This document shows, piece by piece, positions 22,454 through 34,798 of a DNA stretch of 64,000 bases. The stretch comes from Kytococcus sedentarius DSM 20547. GTDB taxonomy: Bacteria; Actinomycetota; Actinomycetes; Actinomycetales; Dermatophilaceae. How positions within the stretch are numbered: position 1 is the first letter of the stretch; every line of letters starts with the position of its first letter. The stretch is taken from contig NC_013169.1 of assembly GCF_000023925.1 (NCBI RefSeq), positions 1,302,001 to 1,366,000 of the forward strand, written 5' to 3'. The notes beneath the pieces are model-generated. The model saw only the letters and a list, made by a program, of their open reading frames with translations. It was not told the origin of the DNA and did not search any database. Position numbers and translations under genes: made by a program.

Positions 22454-23200
22454 TCACAGCGCCCGCCGGTGCGAGCGCAGGGCCTCGACGTCCCCGGGGT
22501 CGCCGGAGAGCTCCACCCGGGCCACGGACTCGCGCCCGAAGGAGAACAGGAGCAGCTCCACCGGCTCCCCGGTGAGCACCACCGTGCCGCGCCCCTCGGG
22601 CGGTCGCTTGGCCGCGGTGCGCCCGATGCCGGGGGCCACCAGGACCACGCCGACGGGAGACTTGCGGTGCGTGAGACGGCTGGCGCGGACCAGCGTGCGC
22701 CAGACCGCCTGCTGCAGGGCGTCGTCCCGGCGCACGGTCCACTCCGGCACGGCGCGCCGCACGTCCTCGTGGTGCACCACGTACTCCGCGATGTTGATGG
22801 CGGGGCCCACGACCGGCAGGGCGAAGGGCATCCACGGGGCGGGCCCGCGGGAGAACTGCGCCAGCAGGGTGCCCCAGTCCTTGCGGGCGTACTCGGACTG
22901 CACCTTCTCGGTGTGGCCCTCGGCGGGGGTACCGGTGAGGCCGATGCCGGGCAGGGCGTCGGGGCGGGCCTCGCGCACCACCAGGTGGGCCGCGAGGTCA
23001 CGCGTGGTCCAGCCGGCACACAGGGTGGGTGCATCGGGCCCAGCCTCCCGGAACGAGGCCACCAGGGCCTCGCGCTCGGCCTGCAGGAGTCGGGCCGGGT
23101 CCGGGGCCGGGGAGCCGCCGCCAGGAGCTGCTGCACCGGCATCGCTCGCCGCCCGGTGGTCGGTCGGCTGCTGGGGACGGGACGCGGAAGCAGGAGACAT
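22454..23200 (-). CDS. TIGR03085-type metal-binding protein
   Basis: This 248-residue protein has a Pro/Ala-rich N-terminal tail, then a DinB/maleylpyruvate-isomerase-like four-helix domain beginning with LLQAEREALVASF. CAGWTTRDLAAHLVVREARPD is the family's conserved region, and HHEDVRRAVP carries a probable metal-binding histidine pair. Members occur in actinobacteria that make mycothiol and are thought to be metal- or thiol-dependent enzymes; the reaction is unknown. Its start is divergent from the ABC exporter, with 128 bases between them. Confidence 0.75.
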   Translation of the reverse strand: MSPASASRPQQPTDHRAASDAGAAAPGGGSPAPDPARLLQAEREALVASFREAGPDAPTLCAGWTTRDLAAHLVVREARPDALPGIGLTGTPAEGHTEKVQSEYARKDWGTLLAQFSRGPAPWMPFALPVVGPAINIAEYVVHHEDVRRAVPEWTVRRDDALQQAVWRTLVRASRLTHRKSPVGVVLVAPGIGRTAAKRPPEGRGTVVLTGEPVELLLFSFGRESVARVELSGDPGDVEALRSHRRAL

Positions 23201-23328
23201 GGCCCCATCCTGTCAGGTGGCGCCGACACCCACCCCCGCGAGGTGGCGGTGACGGACCACCTGCGCGCCGGTGGACGCGACGTGAGAACCTGAGCGTCCC
23301 ACCCGTCGACGACTGCCCAGGAGGCTCC

Positions 23329-25178
<1,850 letters not shown>

Positions 25179-25182
<4 letters not shown>

Positions 25183-27035
25183 GCACGCAGCAGGCACGCA
25201 CGCAGGAGCCCGGCTCCGCCCGCGACCAGGCGTCCGGTGCCGCCAAGCTCGGCGACGGTTCCCGCATCGGCATCTCCGACACCGGCACCGTGGCCACGGT
25301 GCGCCGCGGGCTGAAGCTCTCCCCGGAGCTCACCCAAGGCTTCGGGCTCACGCTCTTCCTCGCTGCCCTGGCGACCCTCGGCAAGCTGGCCGTCCCGGTC
25401 GCCGTACAGCAGGCAACCGACCACGGCCTGCTCAGCGAGGGCGGTCCGGACGTCGACTACACGCTGACGATGGGCCTGGTCACGATGGCGGCCGTGCTGG
25501 TGCTCTCGGTGGCCAACTTCGCCGTGAACGTGCGCCTGTTCACCGCCGCCGAGAGCGGTCTGGCGACGCTGCGCACCAAGGCCTTCCGCCACATCCACGA
25601 CCTGTCGATGCTCACCCAGAGCACCGAGCGGCGCGGCGCGCTGGTCTCCCGCGTGACGAGTGACGTGGACACCATCAGCCAGTTCGTGCAGTTCGGCGGC
25701 ATCATGCTGATCCTGTCCGTGGGGCAGATCGTGGCCGTCACCGCGCTGATGGTGGTCTACAGCCCGTGGCTGGCCCTCACCGTGTGGGTGGTCTTCCTGC
25801 CCATGCTGCTGGGCATCCGCAAGCTGCAGCCCTTCGTCGGGCGGGGCTACGCCCGGGTGCGCGAGCGCGTCGGGGCCATGCTGAGCGCGGTCTCGGAGTC
25901 CATCGCCGGTGCCTCCACCATCCGCGCCTACGGCAGCCAGGAGGTCACCCGGCAGCGCATGACCGAGGCGATCCTGGCGCACCGCAGTGCGGCCGTCCGC
26001 GCGCAGATGCGCACGGTCAGCGTGTTCACCCTCGGCATGATGTCCTCCGGGCTCGCGGTGGCCGCAGTGGTCGGCGTCGGCACGGTCCTGGTCGGCCGGG
26101 GCTGGATCAGCCTGGGCGAGATGGTGGCCTTCGTGTTCCTCGTGCAGCTGTTCACGGCGCCGGTGAACCAGGCCACCGAGATCCTCAACGAGCTGCAGAA
26201 CGCGGTGGCCTGCTGGCGCCGCGTCATCGGCATCATCGACACCCCCGCGGACGTCTCCGACCCCGAGGACGGCGTGACCAGCCCCCGCGGCCCGGCCAGC
26301 GTCACCTTCCGGGAGGTGGACTTCGCCTACCCGCGCAGCGGGCTGGTGCTGCGGGACGTGAACCTGACCTTCGAGGCCGGGCGCCGTCACGCCATCGTGG
26401 GGGAGACGGGCTCGGGCAAGACCACCGTCGCCAAGCTGATGACGCGCCTGCAGGACCCCAAGTCCGGGGCGGTGCTCCTCGATGGGGTGGACCTGCGGGA
26501 GCTCTCCTTCGCCTCCCTGCGCGAACGGATCGTGCTGGTGCCGCAGGAGGGCTTCCTGTTCGACACGACGTTGGGGGAGAACCTGCGCTTCGCCGCGGCA
26601 GACGCCACGGACGAGGACCTGGACCGCGCCATCGACGAGCTGGACCTGCGCAGCTGGGTCGACACCATGCCCCACGGCCTCGCCACCCCGGTGGGCCAGC
26701 GGGGTGAGTCCCTCTCGGCCGGGGAGCGGCAGCTGGTCGCCCTGCTGCGGGCCCGCTTGGCCGACCCCGACTTGCTGGTCCTCGACGAGGCGACCTCCGC
26801 GGTGGACCCCGGCACCGAGGTCCGCGTGCAGCACGCCCTGGAGAAGCTGACCCAGGGCCGCACGTCGGTGGCGATCGCTCACCGGCTGTCGACCGCCGAG
26901 AACGCCGACGTGGTGGTGGTGATGGACTCCGGGCGGGTCGATGCGGTGGGCCACCACACCGAGGTGCTGCGCACCAGCCCCGTCTATCAGGGGCTCCACG
27001 CCTCGTGGGTCGCGCAACGAGAGGATGTGGCATGA
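25179..27035 (+). CDS. ABC exporter half-transporter with catalytic ATP site (subunit B)
   Basis: The 618-residue partner has an exporter-type membrane domain (about 50-350) and a nucleotide-binding domain with Walker A GETGSGKT from residue 408, Walker B LLVLDE with Glu537, and the H-loop His568 in IAHRLST. Its signature is non-canonical, LSAGE (512-516). Paired with subunit A, one composite site is complete (this Walker A/B/H plus the LSGGQ of A) and one is degenerate. This is the pattern of heterodimeric exporters such as TM287/288 and BmrCD. ATGA junctions link it to subunit A and to the downstream trp-associated gene. Confidence 0.92.
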
Positions 27036-27580
27036 GGTCCAAACCGATGACCGTGCTGGGCGGGCTCGCCCTGTGCGCGCTGGCGGGGGTGCTGCTGACG
27101 CTCACCTGGACCACCGGCACCCCCGAGGGTGGCCTGGGCGGGGGCACCCGCCTGGACCTCAGCGGCCCCGAGTCCACGGCCGTGGTGCGGCCGGCCCTGC
27201 TGACCGCGGCGGCCGGACTGCTCGTGGCCGCCTTCCTGGGCCCCGTGGCCCGACGCGTGGCCGGTGTGGTCGTGGTGCTCTCGGGGGTGGCGGTGGTGGT
27301 CGGGTCGGTCCTGGTCCTCCTGGACCCCTCGGCGCCGGTGGCCCAGGCCGCGGCCGAGGCCTGGGGACTGGCGGACGCCGGCTCGGTGGACGCCCATGGC
27401 ACCGCCACCTGGGCACCGTGGGCCACCGCCGCGGTGGGGGTGCTGCTGGCCCTCACCGGGGTGGCTGTCCTGCTGGCCCGCTGGCAGGGGCTGGGGTCGC
27501 GCTACGACCGCGAGGGCACGCGAGAACGCGCCGACGAACCGTTGTGGGACAGCCTCAGCCGGGGCGAGGACCCGACCTGA
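27032..27580 (+). CDS. Trp biosynthesis-associated membrane protein (TIGR02234-type)
   Basis: The 182-residue protein has four hydrophobic segments (about 8-26, 52-72, 77-97 and 126-147) with an extracytoplasmic loop containing TWTTGTPEGG. Proteins of this family sit between trpE and trpC in Actinobacteria; their function is not known. Here the upstream neighbour is the ABC exporter, whose stop overlaps this ATG, and trpE is absent. Family assignment rests on topology, length and position. Confidence 0.8.
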   Translation: MRSKPMTVLGGLALCALAGVLLTLTWTTGTPEGGLGGGTRLDLSGPESTAVVRPALLTAAAGLLVAAFLGPVARRVAGVVVVLSGVAVVVGSVLVLLDPSAPVAQAAAEAWGLADAGSVDAHGTATWAPWATAAVGVLLALTGVAVLLARWQGLGSRYDREGTRERADEPLWDSLSRGEDPT

Positions 27581-27622
27581 GATACTGACCGCACTCCCGC
27601 TGAACCGCCCGAGAGGAACACC

Positions 27623-27886
27623 ATGAGCCAGGCGAACACCGCCCCCCACGCCACGCAGCACCAGGCCCGCCTTCCCGAGCCGGAGGAGGTGCACGACGAC
27701 CACGGCAACAGCGTGGCCGCGTGGACCGGCGTCACGATCATGATCATCGGCTCCATCCTGTGGACCCTCGGGATCGTGATCTCCCAGGAGGTCATCATGT
27801 GGATCGGTGTCGCGCTCACGGTCATCGGCGCGCTGGCGTGGCCGATCGGCGTCAAGATGGGCTACGGCGGCGCGTCCCACCAGTGA
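27623..27886 (+). CDS. HGxxPAAW-motif membrane protein
   Basis: A small 87-residue protein with a polar N-terminus (about 1-30) and two membrane helices (about 36-53 and 57-74). The family's diagnostic box appears as HGNSVAAW at residues 27-34, with Val in place of the Pro in the family name. These proteins accompany the actinobacterial trp genes and have no known role. GAGAGGA precedes the ATG, and trpC begins on its stop (GTGA). Confidence 0.85.
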   Translation: MSQANTAPHATQHQARLPEPEEVHDDHGNSVAAWTGVTIMIIGSILWTLGIVISQEVIMWIGVALTVIGALAWPIGVKMGYGGASHQ

Positions 27887-28704
27887 CCCCCACGGTGCTG
27901 GACGCGATCCTCGAGGGGGTCCGCGAGGACGTCGCCGACCGCGAGCGGGCGGTGCCCCGGGCCGCCCTGGCGCAGGTCCCGGTGGCCGCACCGCGCCCGG
28001 TGCTGGGCGCCTTCCGCGCTCCCGGCGCCTCCCTCATCGCGGAGATCAAGCGCAGCAGCCCCAGCAAGGGGGTGCTGGCCCCCATCGGTGAGCCGGCCGA
28101 CCTCGCCCGCACCTACGAGCGCGCCGGCGCCACGGCCGTCTCGGTGCTCACCGAGCGCCGCCGGTTCGGGGGGTCGCTGGCTGACCTGGTGGCCGTGCGT
28201 GCCGCGGTGGACCTGCCCCTGCTGCGCAAGGACTTCGTGGTGGGCGAGTACCAGGTGCACGAGGGACGGGCCGCCGGCGCCGACCTGGTGCTGCTCATCG
28301 TCGCGGCCCTGGACGACGCGCAGCTCTCCGACCTGCTCGCCCTCACCCACGACCTGGGCATGGAGGCCCTGGTCGAGGTGCACGACGAGGCCGAGCTCGA
28401 ACGCGCGGTCACCGTGGCCAGCCGCATCATCGGTGTCAACAGCCGCAACCTGAAGACCCTCGAGGTGGACCCCGGCACCCCGGCCCGGCTGGTGCCGCAG
28501 GTGCCTGCCGACGTGGTCGCGGTCAGCGAGTCCGGCATCCGCACCCCCCAGGACGTCGACACCGCCGTCCGCGCCGGCGCCCGCGCCGTCCTGGTGGGCG
28601 AGGCACTCGTCACGGCGGAGGACCCCGGCGCCGCTGCGGCGGCCCTCGTCGCGGCCGGCGCCCCCTCATCGCACGCCCCCACGACCGGAGGTGCCTCGGC
28701 ATGA
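27883..28704 (+). CDS. trpC: Indole-3-glycerol phosphate synthase
   Basis: TrpC closes the indole ring in tryptophan synthesis. The 273-residue TIM barrel shows [60 protein letters not shown] and VSESGI, covering all catalytic segments (Lys in IKRSSPSKG and in LRKDF, Glu in VSESG). GTG 27883 overlaps the preceding stop. A Pro/Ala-rich tail of about 15 residues follows the barrel. Unlike E. coli, it is not fused to TrpF. Confidence 0.96.
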   Translation: MTPTVLDAILEGVREDVADRERAVPRAALAQVPVAAPRPVLGAFRAPGASLIAEIKRSSPSKGVLAPIGEPADLARTYERAGATAVSVLTERRRFGGSLADLVAVRAAVDLPLLRKDFVVGEYQVHEGRAAGADLVLLIVAALDDAQLSDLLALTHDLGMEALVEVHDEAELERAVTVASRIIGVNSRNLKTLEVDPGTPARLVPQVPADVVAVSESGIRTPQDVDTAVRAGARAVLVGEALVTAEDPGAAAAALVAAGAPSSHAPTTGGASA

Positions 28705-29957
28705 CGGACCTGTTCACCCCCCAGTTCGGCGAGTTCGGCGGCGCCTACGTGCCCGAGGCGCTCACGGCCGCGCTCGTGGAGCTCGACGCCGAGCTCACCC
28801 GGGCCTTGGTCGACCCCGAGTTCACCGACCGCCTCAACGGCCTGCACGCCACCTACACCGGACGTCCCAGCCCGCTGACCGACGCCCGCCGGCTCTCGGA
28901 GCACGCCGGGGGTGCCCGCATCCTGCTCAAGCGCGAGGACCTGAACCACACCGGATCGCACAAGATCAACAACGTCCTGGGCCAGGTGCTGCTCGCCGAG
29001 CGGATGGGCAAGCGCCGTGTGATCGCCGAGACCGGCGCCGGCCAGCACGGGGTGGCCACCGCCACCGCCGCGGCGCTGATGGGCATGGAGTGCACGGTCT
29101 ACATGGGGGCCGTGGACACCCGCCGGCAGGCCCTCAACGTCGCGCGTATGCAGCTGCTGGGTGCGGAGGTGGTGGCCGTCGAGCACGGCTCGGCCACCCT
29201 CAAGGACGCGATCAATGAGGCCATGCGCGACTGGGTGGCCAGTGTCGAGGACACCCACTACGTCCTGGGCACCGTCACCGGACCCCACCCCTTCCCGACG
29301 ATGGTGCGGCGCTTCCACGAGGTGATCGGCACCGAGGCCCGCGAGCAGGTGCTGGCCGTCGCCGGCCGGCTGCCCGACGTGGCCGTCGCGTGTGTGGGCG
29401 GAGGGTCCAACGCCATCGGCCTGTTCTCCGGCTTCCTCGACGACCCCTCGGTGGAGCTCGTCGGCTGCGAGGCCGGGGGAGAGGGCATCGAGTCCGGCCG
29501 CCACGCGGCCCGCTTCGCCGCCGGGCGCCCCGGGGTGCTGCACGGCGCCGCGACCTACGTGCTGCAGGACGAGGGCGGCCAGACGCTCGAGACGCACTCG
29601 GTCAGCGCTGGGCTGGACTACCCCAGCGTGGGTCCGGAGCACAGCCACCTCCACGCCACGGGGCGGGCCCGGTACGTGCCCGTGACCGATGACGAGGCGA
29701 TGGACGCCTTCCGGGTGCTCTGCCGCACCGAGGGGATCATCCCCGCCATCGAGTCCGCGCACGCCGTCGCCGGGGCGATCACCGAGGCCCGCCGGCTCGG
29801 GCCCGACGGCCTGGTGCTGGTGAACCTGTCCGGCCGCGGCGACAAGGACGTCGACACCGCAGCCCGGTGGTTCGGGCTGGTGGACGACCAGGGCGAGGCG
29901 CAGCCCGCCGCCGACGAGGACGCCGACGACAGCACCGCCCAGGGAGTCGAGTCATGA
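28701..29957 (+). CDS. trpB: Tryptophan synthase beta chain
   Basis: TrpB condenses indole with serine using PLP. The 418-residue protein has the PLP lysine in [15 protein letters not shown], followed by [16 protein letters not shown], the phosphate-binding [12 protein letters not shown], and the C-terminal [16 protein letters not shown]. The N-terminal [11 protein letters not shown] is the TrpB1 signature, as expected for a partner of TrpA. An acidic tail of about 25 residues follows the core. ATGA overlaps bind it to trpC and trpA. Confidence 0.97.
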   Translation: MTDLFTPQFGEFGGAYVPEALTAALVELDAELTRALVDPEFTDRLNGLHATYTGRPSPLTDARRLSEHAGGARILLKREDLNHTGSHKINNVLGQVLLAERMGKRRVIAETGAGQHGVATATAAALMGMECTVYMGAVDTRRQALNVARMQLLGAEVVAVEHGSATLKDAINEAMRDWVASVEDTHYVLGTVTGPHPFPTMVRRFHEVIGTEAREQVLAVAGRLPDVAVACVGGGSNAIGLFSGFLDDPSVELVGCEAGGEGIESGRHAARFAAGRPGVLHGAATYVLQDEGGQTLETHSVSAGLDYPSVGPEHSHLHATGRARYVPVTDDEAMDAFRVLCRTEGIIPAIESAHAVAGAITEARRLGPDGLVLVNLSGRGDKDVDTAARWFGLVDDQGEAQPAADEDADDSTAQGVES

Positions 29958-30832
29958 GCAACGCACTGGAGTCCCGCTTCGCGCAGGTGGCCGATGAGGG
30001 GCGCTCCGCCCTGGTGGTCTACCTCCCCGTCGGCTTCCCGGACGTCCGCACCTCCTGCGCGGCCATGGTGGCCGCCGTGGAGGCCGGCGCGGACGTCATC
30101 GAGATCGGCATCCCGTACACCGACCCGGTCATGGACGGCCCGGTCATCCAGAACGCCGCCGACCGGGCCCTCGAGCACGGTGCCGGGGTCCCCGACGCGC
30201 TGGAGTGCGCGCGCGCCGTGGCGGCCGCCGGTGGCGTGCCGGTGGTGATGAGCTACTGGAACCCGCTGCTGGCCCACGGGGTCGAGGCGCTGGCCGCCGA
30301 GCTCGCCGAGGCGGGCGCGGCCGGCGTGATCCTGCCGGACCTGCCCCCGGAGGCAGCCGGGGCGTGGCACCGCGCGGCGGACGCGCACGACCTCTCGACC
30401 GTGCACCTGGTCGCCCCGAGCACGACGCCGGAGCGAGTCGCCCGCATCACCGCGGCCTCCAGCGGGTTCGTGTACGCCGCCAGCACGATGGGGGTGACCG
30501 GCGCCCGGGCCTCGGTCTCGGACGTCGCCGCCGAGGTGGTGGCCCGGGTGCGCGCGACCACCGACCTCCCCGTCGCCCTGGGGCTGGGCGTGTCCTCCGG
30601 CGAGCAGGCCCGCCAGGTGACAGCCTTCGCCGACGGGGTGATCGTCGGCTCGGCCCTCGTCACCGCGCTCGCCCGTGACTGTGGGGTGGACCTCGGCGCC
30701 GCACCGGCCGCCGACCCGGCCGCGCCCGAGTCCGTGGCACCATCTGCTCCCAGCGGACCCTCAGGTTCTGCGGCTAACTTCCCGCGCATGACGGCACTGG
30801 TGCAGGAGATCGCCGGCGCCCTCGACGACTGA
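29954..30832 (+). CDS. trpA: Tryptophan synthase alpha chain
   Basis: TrpA cleaves indole glycerol phosphate and passes indole to TrpB. The 292-residue barrel carries [11 protein letters not shown], the catalytic Glu in [19 protein letters not shown], the catalytic Asp in [18 protein letters not shown] and [12 protein letters not shown]. An unusual Pro/Ser/Ala-rich insert occurs late (about 250-272), before the last helix. The ATG at 29954 overlaps trpB. The next gene, a DsbA-like protein, follows after 14 bases. Confidence 0.96.
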   Translation: MSNALESRFAQVADEGRSALVVYLPVGFPDVRTSCAAMVAAVEAGADVIEIGIPYTDPVMDGPVIQNAADRALEHGAGVPDALECARAVAAAGGVPVVMSYWNPLLAHGVEALAAELAEAGAAGVILPDLPPEAAGAWHRAADAHDLSTVHLVAPSTTPERVARITAASSGFVYAASTMGVTGARASVSDVAAEVVARVRATTDLPVALGLGVSSGEQARQVTAFADGVIVGSALVTALARDCGVDLGAAPAADPAAPESVAPSAPSGPSGSAANFPRMTALVQEIAGALDD

Positions 30833-30846
30833 TCAGGAGACACACC

Positions 30847-31677
30847 ATGCCCGTGGACAACAGCCCCCGCCCCAGCGGCGCCCACCGACCCGCCGGGAGC
30901 TCCGGCGGCGGCGTGAGCAAGGCGCTCATCGCCCTCATCGCGGCCCTGGTCGTCGGCGCCCTCGTGGTGCTGGGCATCTGGCTGCTCGGTCAGGGGGACG
31001 ACGACGACTCGACAGCGGCCCCCAGCAGCTCCACCAACTCACAGTCCGGCTCGGGTGACCCCAGCAGCGGCACCCCCGCGGACATGGCGGTGCCCCAGGG
31101 CATGCCCGAGAAGCCGGCCGGTGTGACCGTCGGAGAGGCCGGCGGCCCGGAGCTCATCATCTTCGAGGACTTCCAGTGCCCCGCCTGCAAGAGCTTCGAG
31201 GATCTGCTGGGTGACGACATCGCCACGATGATTGACGACGGTAAGGCCCAGGTCACGTACTTCCCAAAGACTTTCCTTGACGGGAATTTGGGCACAGATC
31301 ACTCCGAGCGGGCGGCCTCGGCCGCGTTCTGCGCGAGCGATGGTGGGAAGTTCCGGGAGTACCATGATGCGCTCTTCGCCAACCATCCGGAGCGTGAGGG
31401 TGACGGTTGGACGGACGAGCAGTTGAAGGGCTTCGGCAAGGACGCCGGCCTCGAAGGTGACGCCTTGGCGACCTTCGAGAAGTGCGTCGCCGATGGCACC
31501 TACCGCGAATATGCGAAGGCCTCCGAGGCCAGGAGCAGCGAGATGGGCGTGATGAGCACCCCCACCGTCTACCTCAATGGGCAGCGCATGGAGCTCACGA
31601 ACGCTGAGGACTTCCGCAAGCAGGTTGACGAGGCCGGGGCCCCCCAGAAGTCCGACGCGAGCCCCAGCGCCTCGTGA
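30847..31677 (+). CDS. Membrane-anchored DsbA-like thioredoxin-fold protein
   Basis: The 276-residue protein has one membrane helix (about 25-47), an Asp/Ser-rich linker, and a thioredoxin-fold domain with the redox motif CPAC at 111-114 in EDFQCPACKSFEDL. The cis-Pro loop is STPTVYLNGQ. It should sit outside the membrane and oxidise or shuttle electrons to exported thiols, like MdbA-type actinobacterial proteins. The thioredoxin domain is less GC-rich than its surroundings (about 62% over 31201-31620 by hand count) and uses rarer codons. It is coupled to lgt by a GTGA overlap. Exact partner unknown. Confidence 0.85.
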   Translation: MPVDNSPRPSGAHRPAGSSGGGVSKALIALIAALVVGALVVLGIWLLGQGDDDDSTAAPSSSTNSQSGSGDPSSGTPADMAVPQGMPEKPAGVTVGEAGGPELIIFEDFQCPACKSFEDLLGDDIATMIDDGKAQVTYFPKTFLDGNLGTDHSERAASAAFCASDGGKFREYHDALFANHPEREGDGWTDEQLKGFGKDAGLEGDALATFEKCVADGTYREYAKASEARSSEMGVMSTPTVYLNGQRMELTNAEDFRKQVDEAGAPQKSDASPSAS

Positions 31678-32546
31678 CCCTCCCTGCCGCGATCCCCAGC
31701 CCCACCCAGTCGGTGTGGTGGCTGGGGCCCCTCCCGGTCCGCGCCTACGCCCTGTGCATCCTCGCGGGCGTGGGCGTGGCCCTGTGGTTGGCCATCCGTC
31801 GCTGGGAGCACCGGGGTGGTGAGGCCGATGACGTCCTGGACGTCGCGCTGTGGGCCCTACCGCTGGGCCTGGTCGGAGGCCGCATCTACCACGTCATCAC
31901 CTCACCGGAGGCCTACTTCGGCGAGGGCGGGGAGCCGCTGAAGGCCTTCGCCATCTGGGAGGGCGGCCTGGGCATCTGGGGCGCGGTCGCCCTGGGCGCC
32001 GTGGGCGCCTGGGTCGCCTGTCGACGCCGCGGGTGGTCCTTCGCCTCGTTCGCCGACGCGGTGGCGCCGGGCGTGCTGTTCGCCCAGGCCCTCGGCCGCC
32101 TGGGCAACTGGTTCAACAACGAGCTCTACGGTGGTCCGACGGACCTCCCGTGGGGGCTGACCATCCACGCGTGGAACCAGTCCGCGGGCCGGGCCCGCCT
32201 CGACGAGGCGGGTGACCCCATCGTGCTGGGCACCTTCCACCCGACCTTCCTCTACGAGGCGCTGTGGTGCATCGCCGCCGGCGTGCTGATCCTGGCCCTG
32301 GACCGGGTGAAGGACCTCGCTGCCGGGCAGGTGGCCGCCCTGTACCTCATGCTCTACACGCTAGGGCGCTTCTTCATCGAGATGATGCGCACCGACGAGG
32401 CCAACACCTTCCTCGGCCAGCGGATCAACGTCTGGGTCTCGTTGGTGGTCTTCCTGCTCGGTGCCTTCCTATACTGGCGGGCGAGGCGCAAGGGCGCGCC
32501 GAGCCACCGCACGGAACGGGCAGAGGCGGGGTCCACGCCCCGCTGA
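31674..32546 (+). CDS. lgt: Prolipoprotein diacylglyceryl transferase
   Basis: Lgt adds diacylglycerol to the lipobox cysteine of prolipoproteins in the cytoplasmic membrane. The 290-residue protein has about seven membrane segments and the Lgt signature GRLGNWFNNELYG at residues 141-153. Other family marks are GLVGGRIYHV and the late LGRFFIEMMRTDEA. GTG 31674 overlaps the dsbA-like stop. The short basic C-terminus lacks the long Pro/Ala tail of many actinobacterial Lgt proteins. Confidence 0.95.
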   Translation: MTLPAAIPSPTQSVWWLGPLPVRAYALCILAGVGVALWLAIRRWEHRGGEADDVLDVALWALPLGLVGGRIYHVITSPEAYFGEGGEPLKAFAIWEGGLGIWGAVALGAVGAWVACRRRGWSFASFADAVAPGVLFAQALGRLGNWFNNELYGGPTDLPWGLTIHAWNQSAGRARLDEAGDPIVLGTFHPTFLYEALWCIAAGVLILALDRVKDLAAGQVAALYLMLYTLGRFFIEMMRTDEANTFLGQRINVWVSLVVFLLGAFLYWRARRKGAPSHRTERAEAGSTPR

Positions 32547-32601
32547 GCGATCCCTCCCCGGGACCTGTCCTGCCGTGCCCGCCCCACGAAAGGCACCCAC
32601 C

Positions 32602-34014
32602 ATGCGTCGCGCCAAGATCGTCTGCACCCTTGGTCCCGCCACCACCGACGACAGCGTCCTGAGGCAGTTGGTGGAGGCGGGCATGGACGTGGCCCGGCTC
32701 AACATGTCGCACGGCACGCAGGCCGACAAGGAGGGGCTGGTCTCCACGCTGCGCAGCCTGGATGCCAACAGCGACCACGCCATCGCGGTGCTGGTGGACC
32801 TGCAGGGGCCCAAGATCCGTACGGGCACCTTCGCCGACGGCCCGGTCGAGCTGGTCGAGGGGGCCACCTTCACCCTCACCACTCGCGAGGTCCCCGGATC
32901 GGTCGACGAGGTGGGCACGACCTACGCGGGTCTGGCCGCCGACGTCTCGGTGGGGGACCAGCTGCTGCTCAACGACGGCAACATCGAGCTGCGCGCCACC
33001 GAGGTGACGGACACCGACGTGGTCACCACGGTGGTGGTCGGCGGCGAGCTGAGCGACCACAAGGGCATCAACCTGCCCGGCGTGGCCGTGAGTGTGCCCG
33101 CGCTGAGCGACAAGGACGCCGACGACTTGCGCTGGGCGATGGGCCAGGAGGTCGACGCCGTGGCCCTGTCCTTCGTGCGCACCGCGCAGGACGTCGAGGC
33201 CGTGCACGCGGTGATGGACGAGTTCGGCCGCCGCATCCCGGTGATCGCCAAGATCGAGAAGCCGCAGGCCCTGGAGAACCTCGAGGAGATCGTCGAGGCC
33301 TTCGACGGCATCATGGTGGCCCGCGGTGACCTCGGCGTGGAGATGCCGCTGGAGGACGTGCCCGTGGCCCAGAAGACGATGGTGGAGCTCGCCCGGCGCC
33401 GCGCCAAGCCGGTGATCGTGGCCACCCAGGTGCTCGAGTCGATGATCTCGAACCCGCGCCCGACCCGCGCCGAGGCCTCGGACTGCGCCAACGCCGTGCT
33501 CGACGGTGCTGATGCGGTGATGCTCTCCGGTGAGACCTCGGTGGGCCAATACCCCGTGGAGTGCGTGGGGGTGATGACCCGCATCATCGCCTCCACCGAG
33601 GAGATGGCCCTCCACCGGATGCGGGGGCTCACCGACATCCCGCGCACGGTCACCGGTGCCGTGACCCGGGCCGCCGTGGAGGTGGGCCACGAGATCGGGG
33701 CGGTGGCCTACGTCGCCTTCACCACGACCGGCTCCTCCGCCCGCCGGCTCGCCCGCACGCGGGCCGCGGAGCCGCTGTTGGCGTTCACCCCGGACCCCGC
33801 CATCCGCCGGCAGCTGGCCCTCACCTGGGGCGTGCAGACCGTGCTGCTGCCCAAGGTGGACAGCATCGAGGAGATGTTCCGGCAGGTCGACGAGGCCCTG
33901 GCCGCCGACGACCGCTTCACCGACGGGGACCGGCTGGTGGTGGTGGCCGGCACCCCCATCGGCGTGCCCGGGAGCGTCAACACGATGCGGGTGCACGCGC
34001 TGGCCAAGGCCTGA
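32602..34014 (+). CDS. pyk: Pyruvate kinase
   Basis: Pyruvate kinase converts phosphoenolpyruvate and ADP to pyruvate and ATP. The 470-residue protein shows [31 protein letters not shown], the catalytic Lys in [14 protein letters not shown], and the metal Glu/Asp in [10 protein letters not shown]. The effector-binding C-domain runs from about 340. ATG 32602 follows GAAAGG. In Mycobacterium pykA is likewise followed at a distance by a PdtaR-like gene and polA. It complements gap, pgk and tpiA at the other end of the window. Confidence 0.97.
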   Translation: MRRAKIVCTLGPATTDDSVLRQLVEAGMDVARLNMSHGTQADKEGLVSTLRSLDANSDHAIAVLVDLQGPKIRTGTFADGPVELVEGATFTLTTREVPGSVDEVGTTYAGLAADVSVGDQLLLNDGNIELRATEVTDTDVVTTVVVGGELSDHKGINLPGVAVSVPALSDKDADDLRWAMGQEVDAVALSFVRTAQDVEAVHAVMDEFGRRIPVIAKIEKPQALENLEEIVEAFDGIMVARGDLGVEMPLEDVPVAQKTMVELARRRAKPVIVATQVLESMISNPRPTRAEASDCANAVLDGADAVMLSGETSVGQYPVECVGVMTRIIASTEEMALHRMRGLTDIPRTVTGAVTRAAVEVGHEIGAVAYVAFTTTGSSARRLARTRAAEPLLAFTPDPAIRRQLALTWGVQTVLLPKVDSIEEMFRQVDEALAADDRFTDGDRLVVVAGTPIGVPGSVNTMRVHALAKA

Positions 34015-34065
34015 ACCTCGGTCACGGGCAGGGGCGCCCGCCCGTTACACTGGCGCGCGCCGCTC

Positions 34066-34148
34066 GCCGGGGTGGTGGAATGGCAGACACGGAGCACTCA
34101 AAATGCTCTGCCCGAGAGGGCGTGCGGGTTCGAGTCCCGCTCCCGGCA
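34066..34148 (+). tRNA. tRNA-Leu (anticodon CAA)
   Basis: An 83-nt class II tRNA with a long variable arm. The acceptor GCCGGGG pairs with TCCCGGC (one G-U at the base), the anticodon stem is GAGCA/TGCTC with loop CTCAAAA, giving anticodon CAA for UUG codons, and the T arm GCGGG-TTCGAGT-CCCGC is perfect. Discriminator A at 34148; CCA is not encoded. TACACT at 34046-34051 is a possible -10 box. Confidence 0.93.
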
Positions 34149-34191
34149 CCCAGCGTCCACCCGGACGCTCCCGAATGATTGGACTGGGCCT

Positions 34192-34761
34192 GTGCGCATC
34201 GTCGTGGCCGAGGACGAGGCGGTCATCCGCCTGGACCTGGTGGAGATCCTCACCGAGCTGGGCCACGAGGTGGTCGCCCAGGTGGGGGACGGGCGTGCCG
34301 CTGTGCAGGCCGCGTGCGAGCACCGGCCCGATCTCGCGGTGATGGACGTGAAGATGCCCGTCCTGGACGGGATCACTGCCGCCGAGGAGCTCGCACGCGA
34401 GGCCGTGTGCCCGGTGGTGCTGCTCACGGCCTTCTCCGATGCGGACCTCGTGTCCCGGGCTGCCGAGGCCGGAGTGCTCGCCTATGTCACCAAGCCGTTC
34501 GGACCGAGCGACCTCGCCCCGGCCCTGGCGGTGGCGAGGGCCCGCTTCGAGCAGGTCCGGGCCCTGGAGTCCGAGGTGGCCGACCTCACCGAGCGCTTCG
34601 AGGCCCGCAAGGACGTGGACCGCGCCAAGGGGCTGCTGCAGAAGCAGCTGGGGATCGACGAGACGCAGGCCTTCCGGTGGCTCCAGAAGACGGCGATGGA
34701 CCGCCGGTTGTCGATGCGGGAGGTCGCCCGCGCCGTCGTCGAGCAGATGGGTCGGGGCTGA
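34192..34761 (+). CDS. pdtaR: ANTAR-domain response regulator (PdtaR-like)
   Basis: A 189-residue two-domain regulator: a receiver domain (1-120) with the acidic pocket EDE, phospho-acceptor Asp52 in VMDVKMP and Lys in YVTKPFGP, then a coiled linker and an ANTAR RNA-binding domain (about 122-185, [21 protein letters not shown]). ANTAR proteins bind paired RNA hairpins and prevent termination. Mycobacterial PdtaR (Rv1626) lies in the same region near polA and pairs with the PdtaS kinase, which is not in this window. Start GTG 34192 gives the usual VRIVVAEDE opening. Confidence 0.9.
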   Translation: MRIVVAEDEAVIRLDLVEILTELGHEVVAQVGDGRAAVQAACEHRPDLAVMDVKMPVLDGITAAEELAREAVCPVVLLTAFSDADLVSRAAEAGVLAYVTKPFGPSDLAPALAVARARFEQVRALESEVADLTERFEARKDVDRAKGLLQKQLGIDETQAFRWLQKTAMDRRLSMREVARAVVEQMGRG

Positions 34762-34798
34762 CCCGGGGCCGGGTGCGCGGCCGCGCTGCCGGCGCCGC

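Noticed and set aside
26999-27622. Tryptophan attenuator ahead of trpC
   Set aside because: No short peptide with tandem Trp codons and no terminator hairpin is present; the genes are joined by overlaps.
34775-34786. Palindrome GCGCGGCCGCGC between pdtaR and the thioesterase gene
   Set aside because: It has no loop to form a useful hairpin and such sequences are expected at this GC content.
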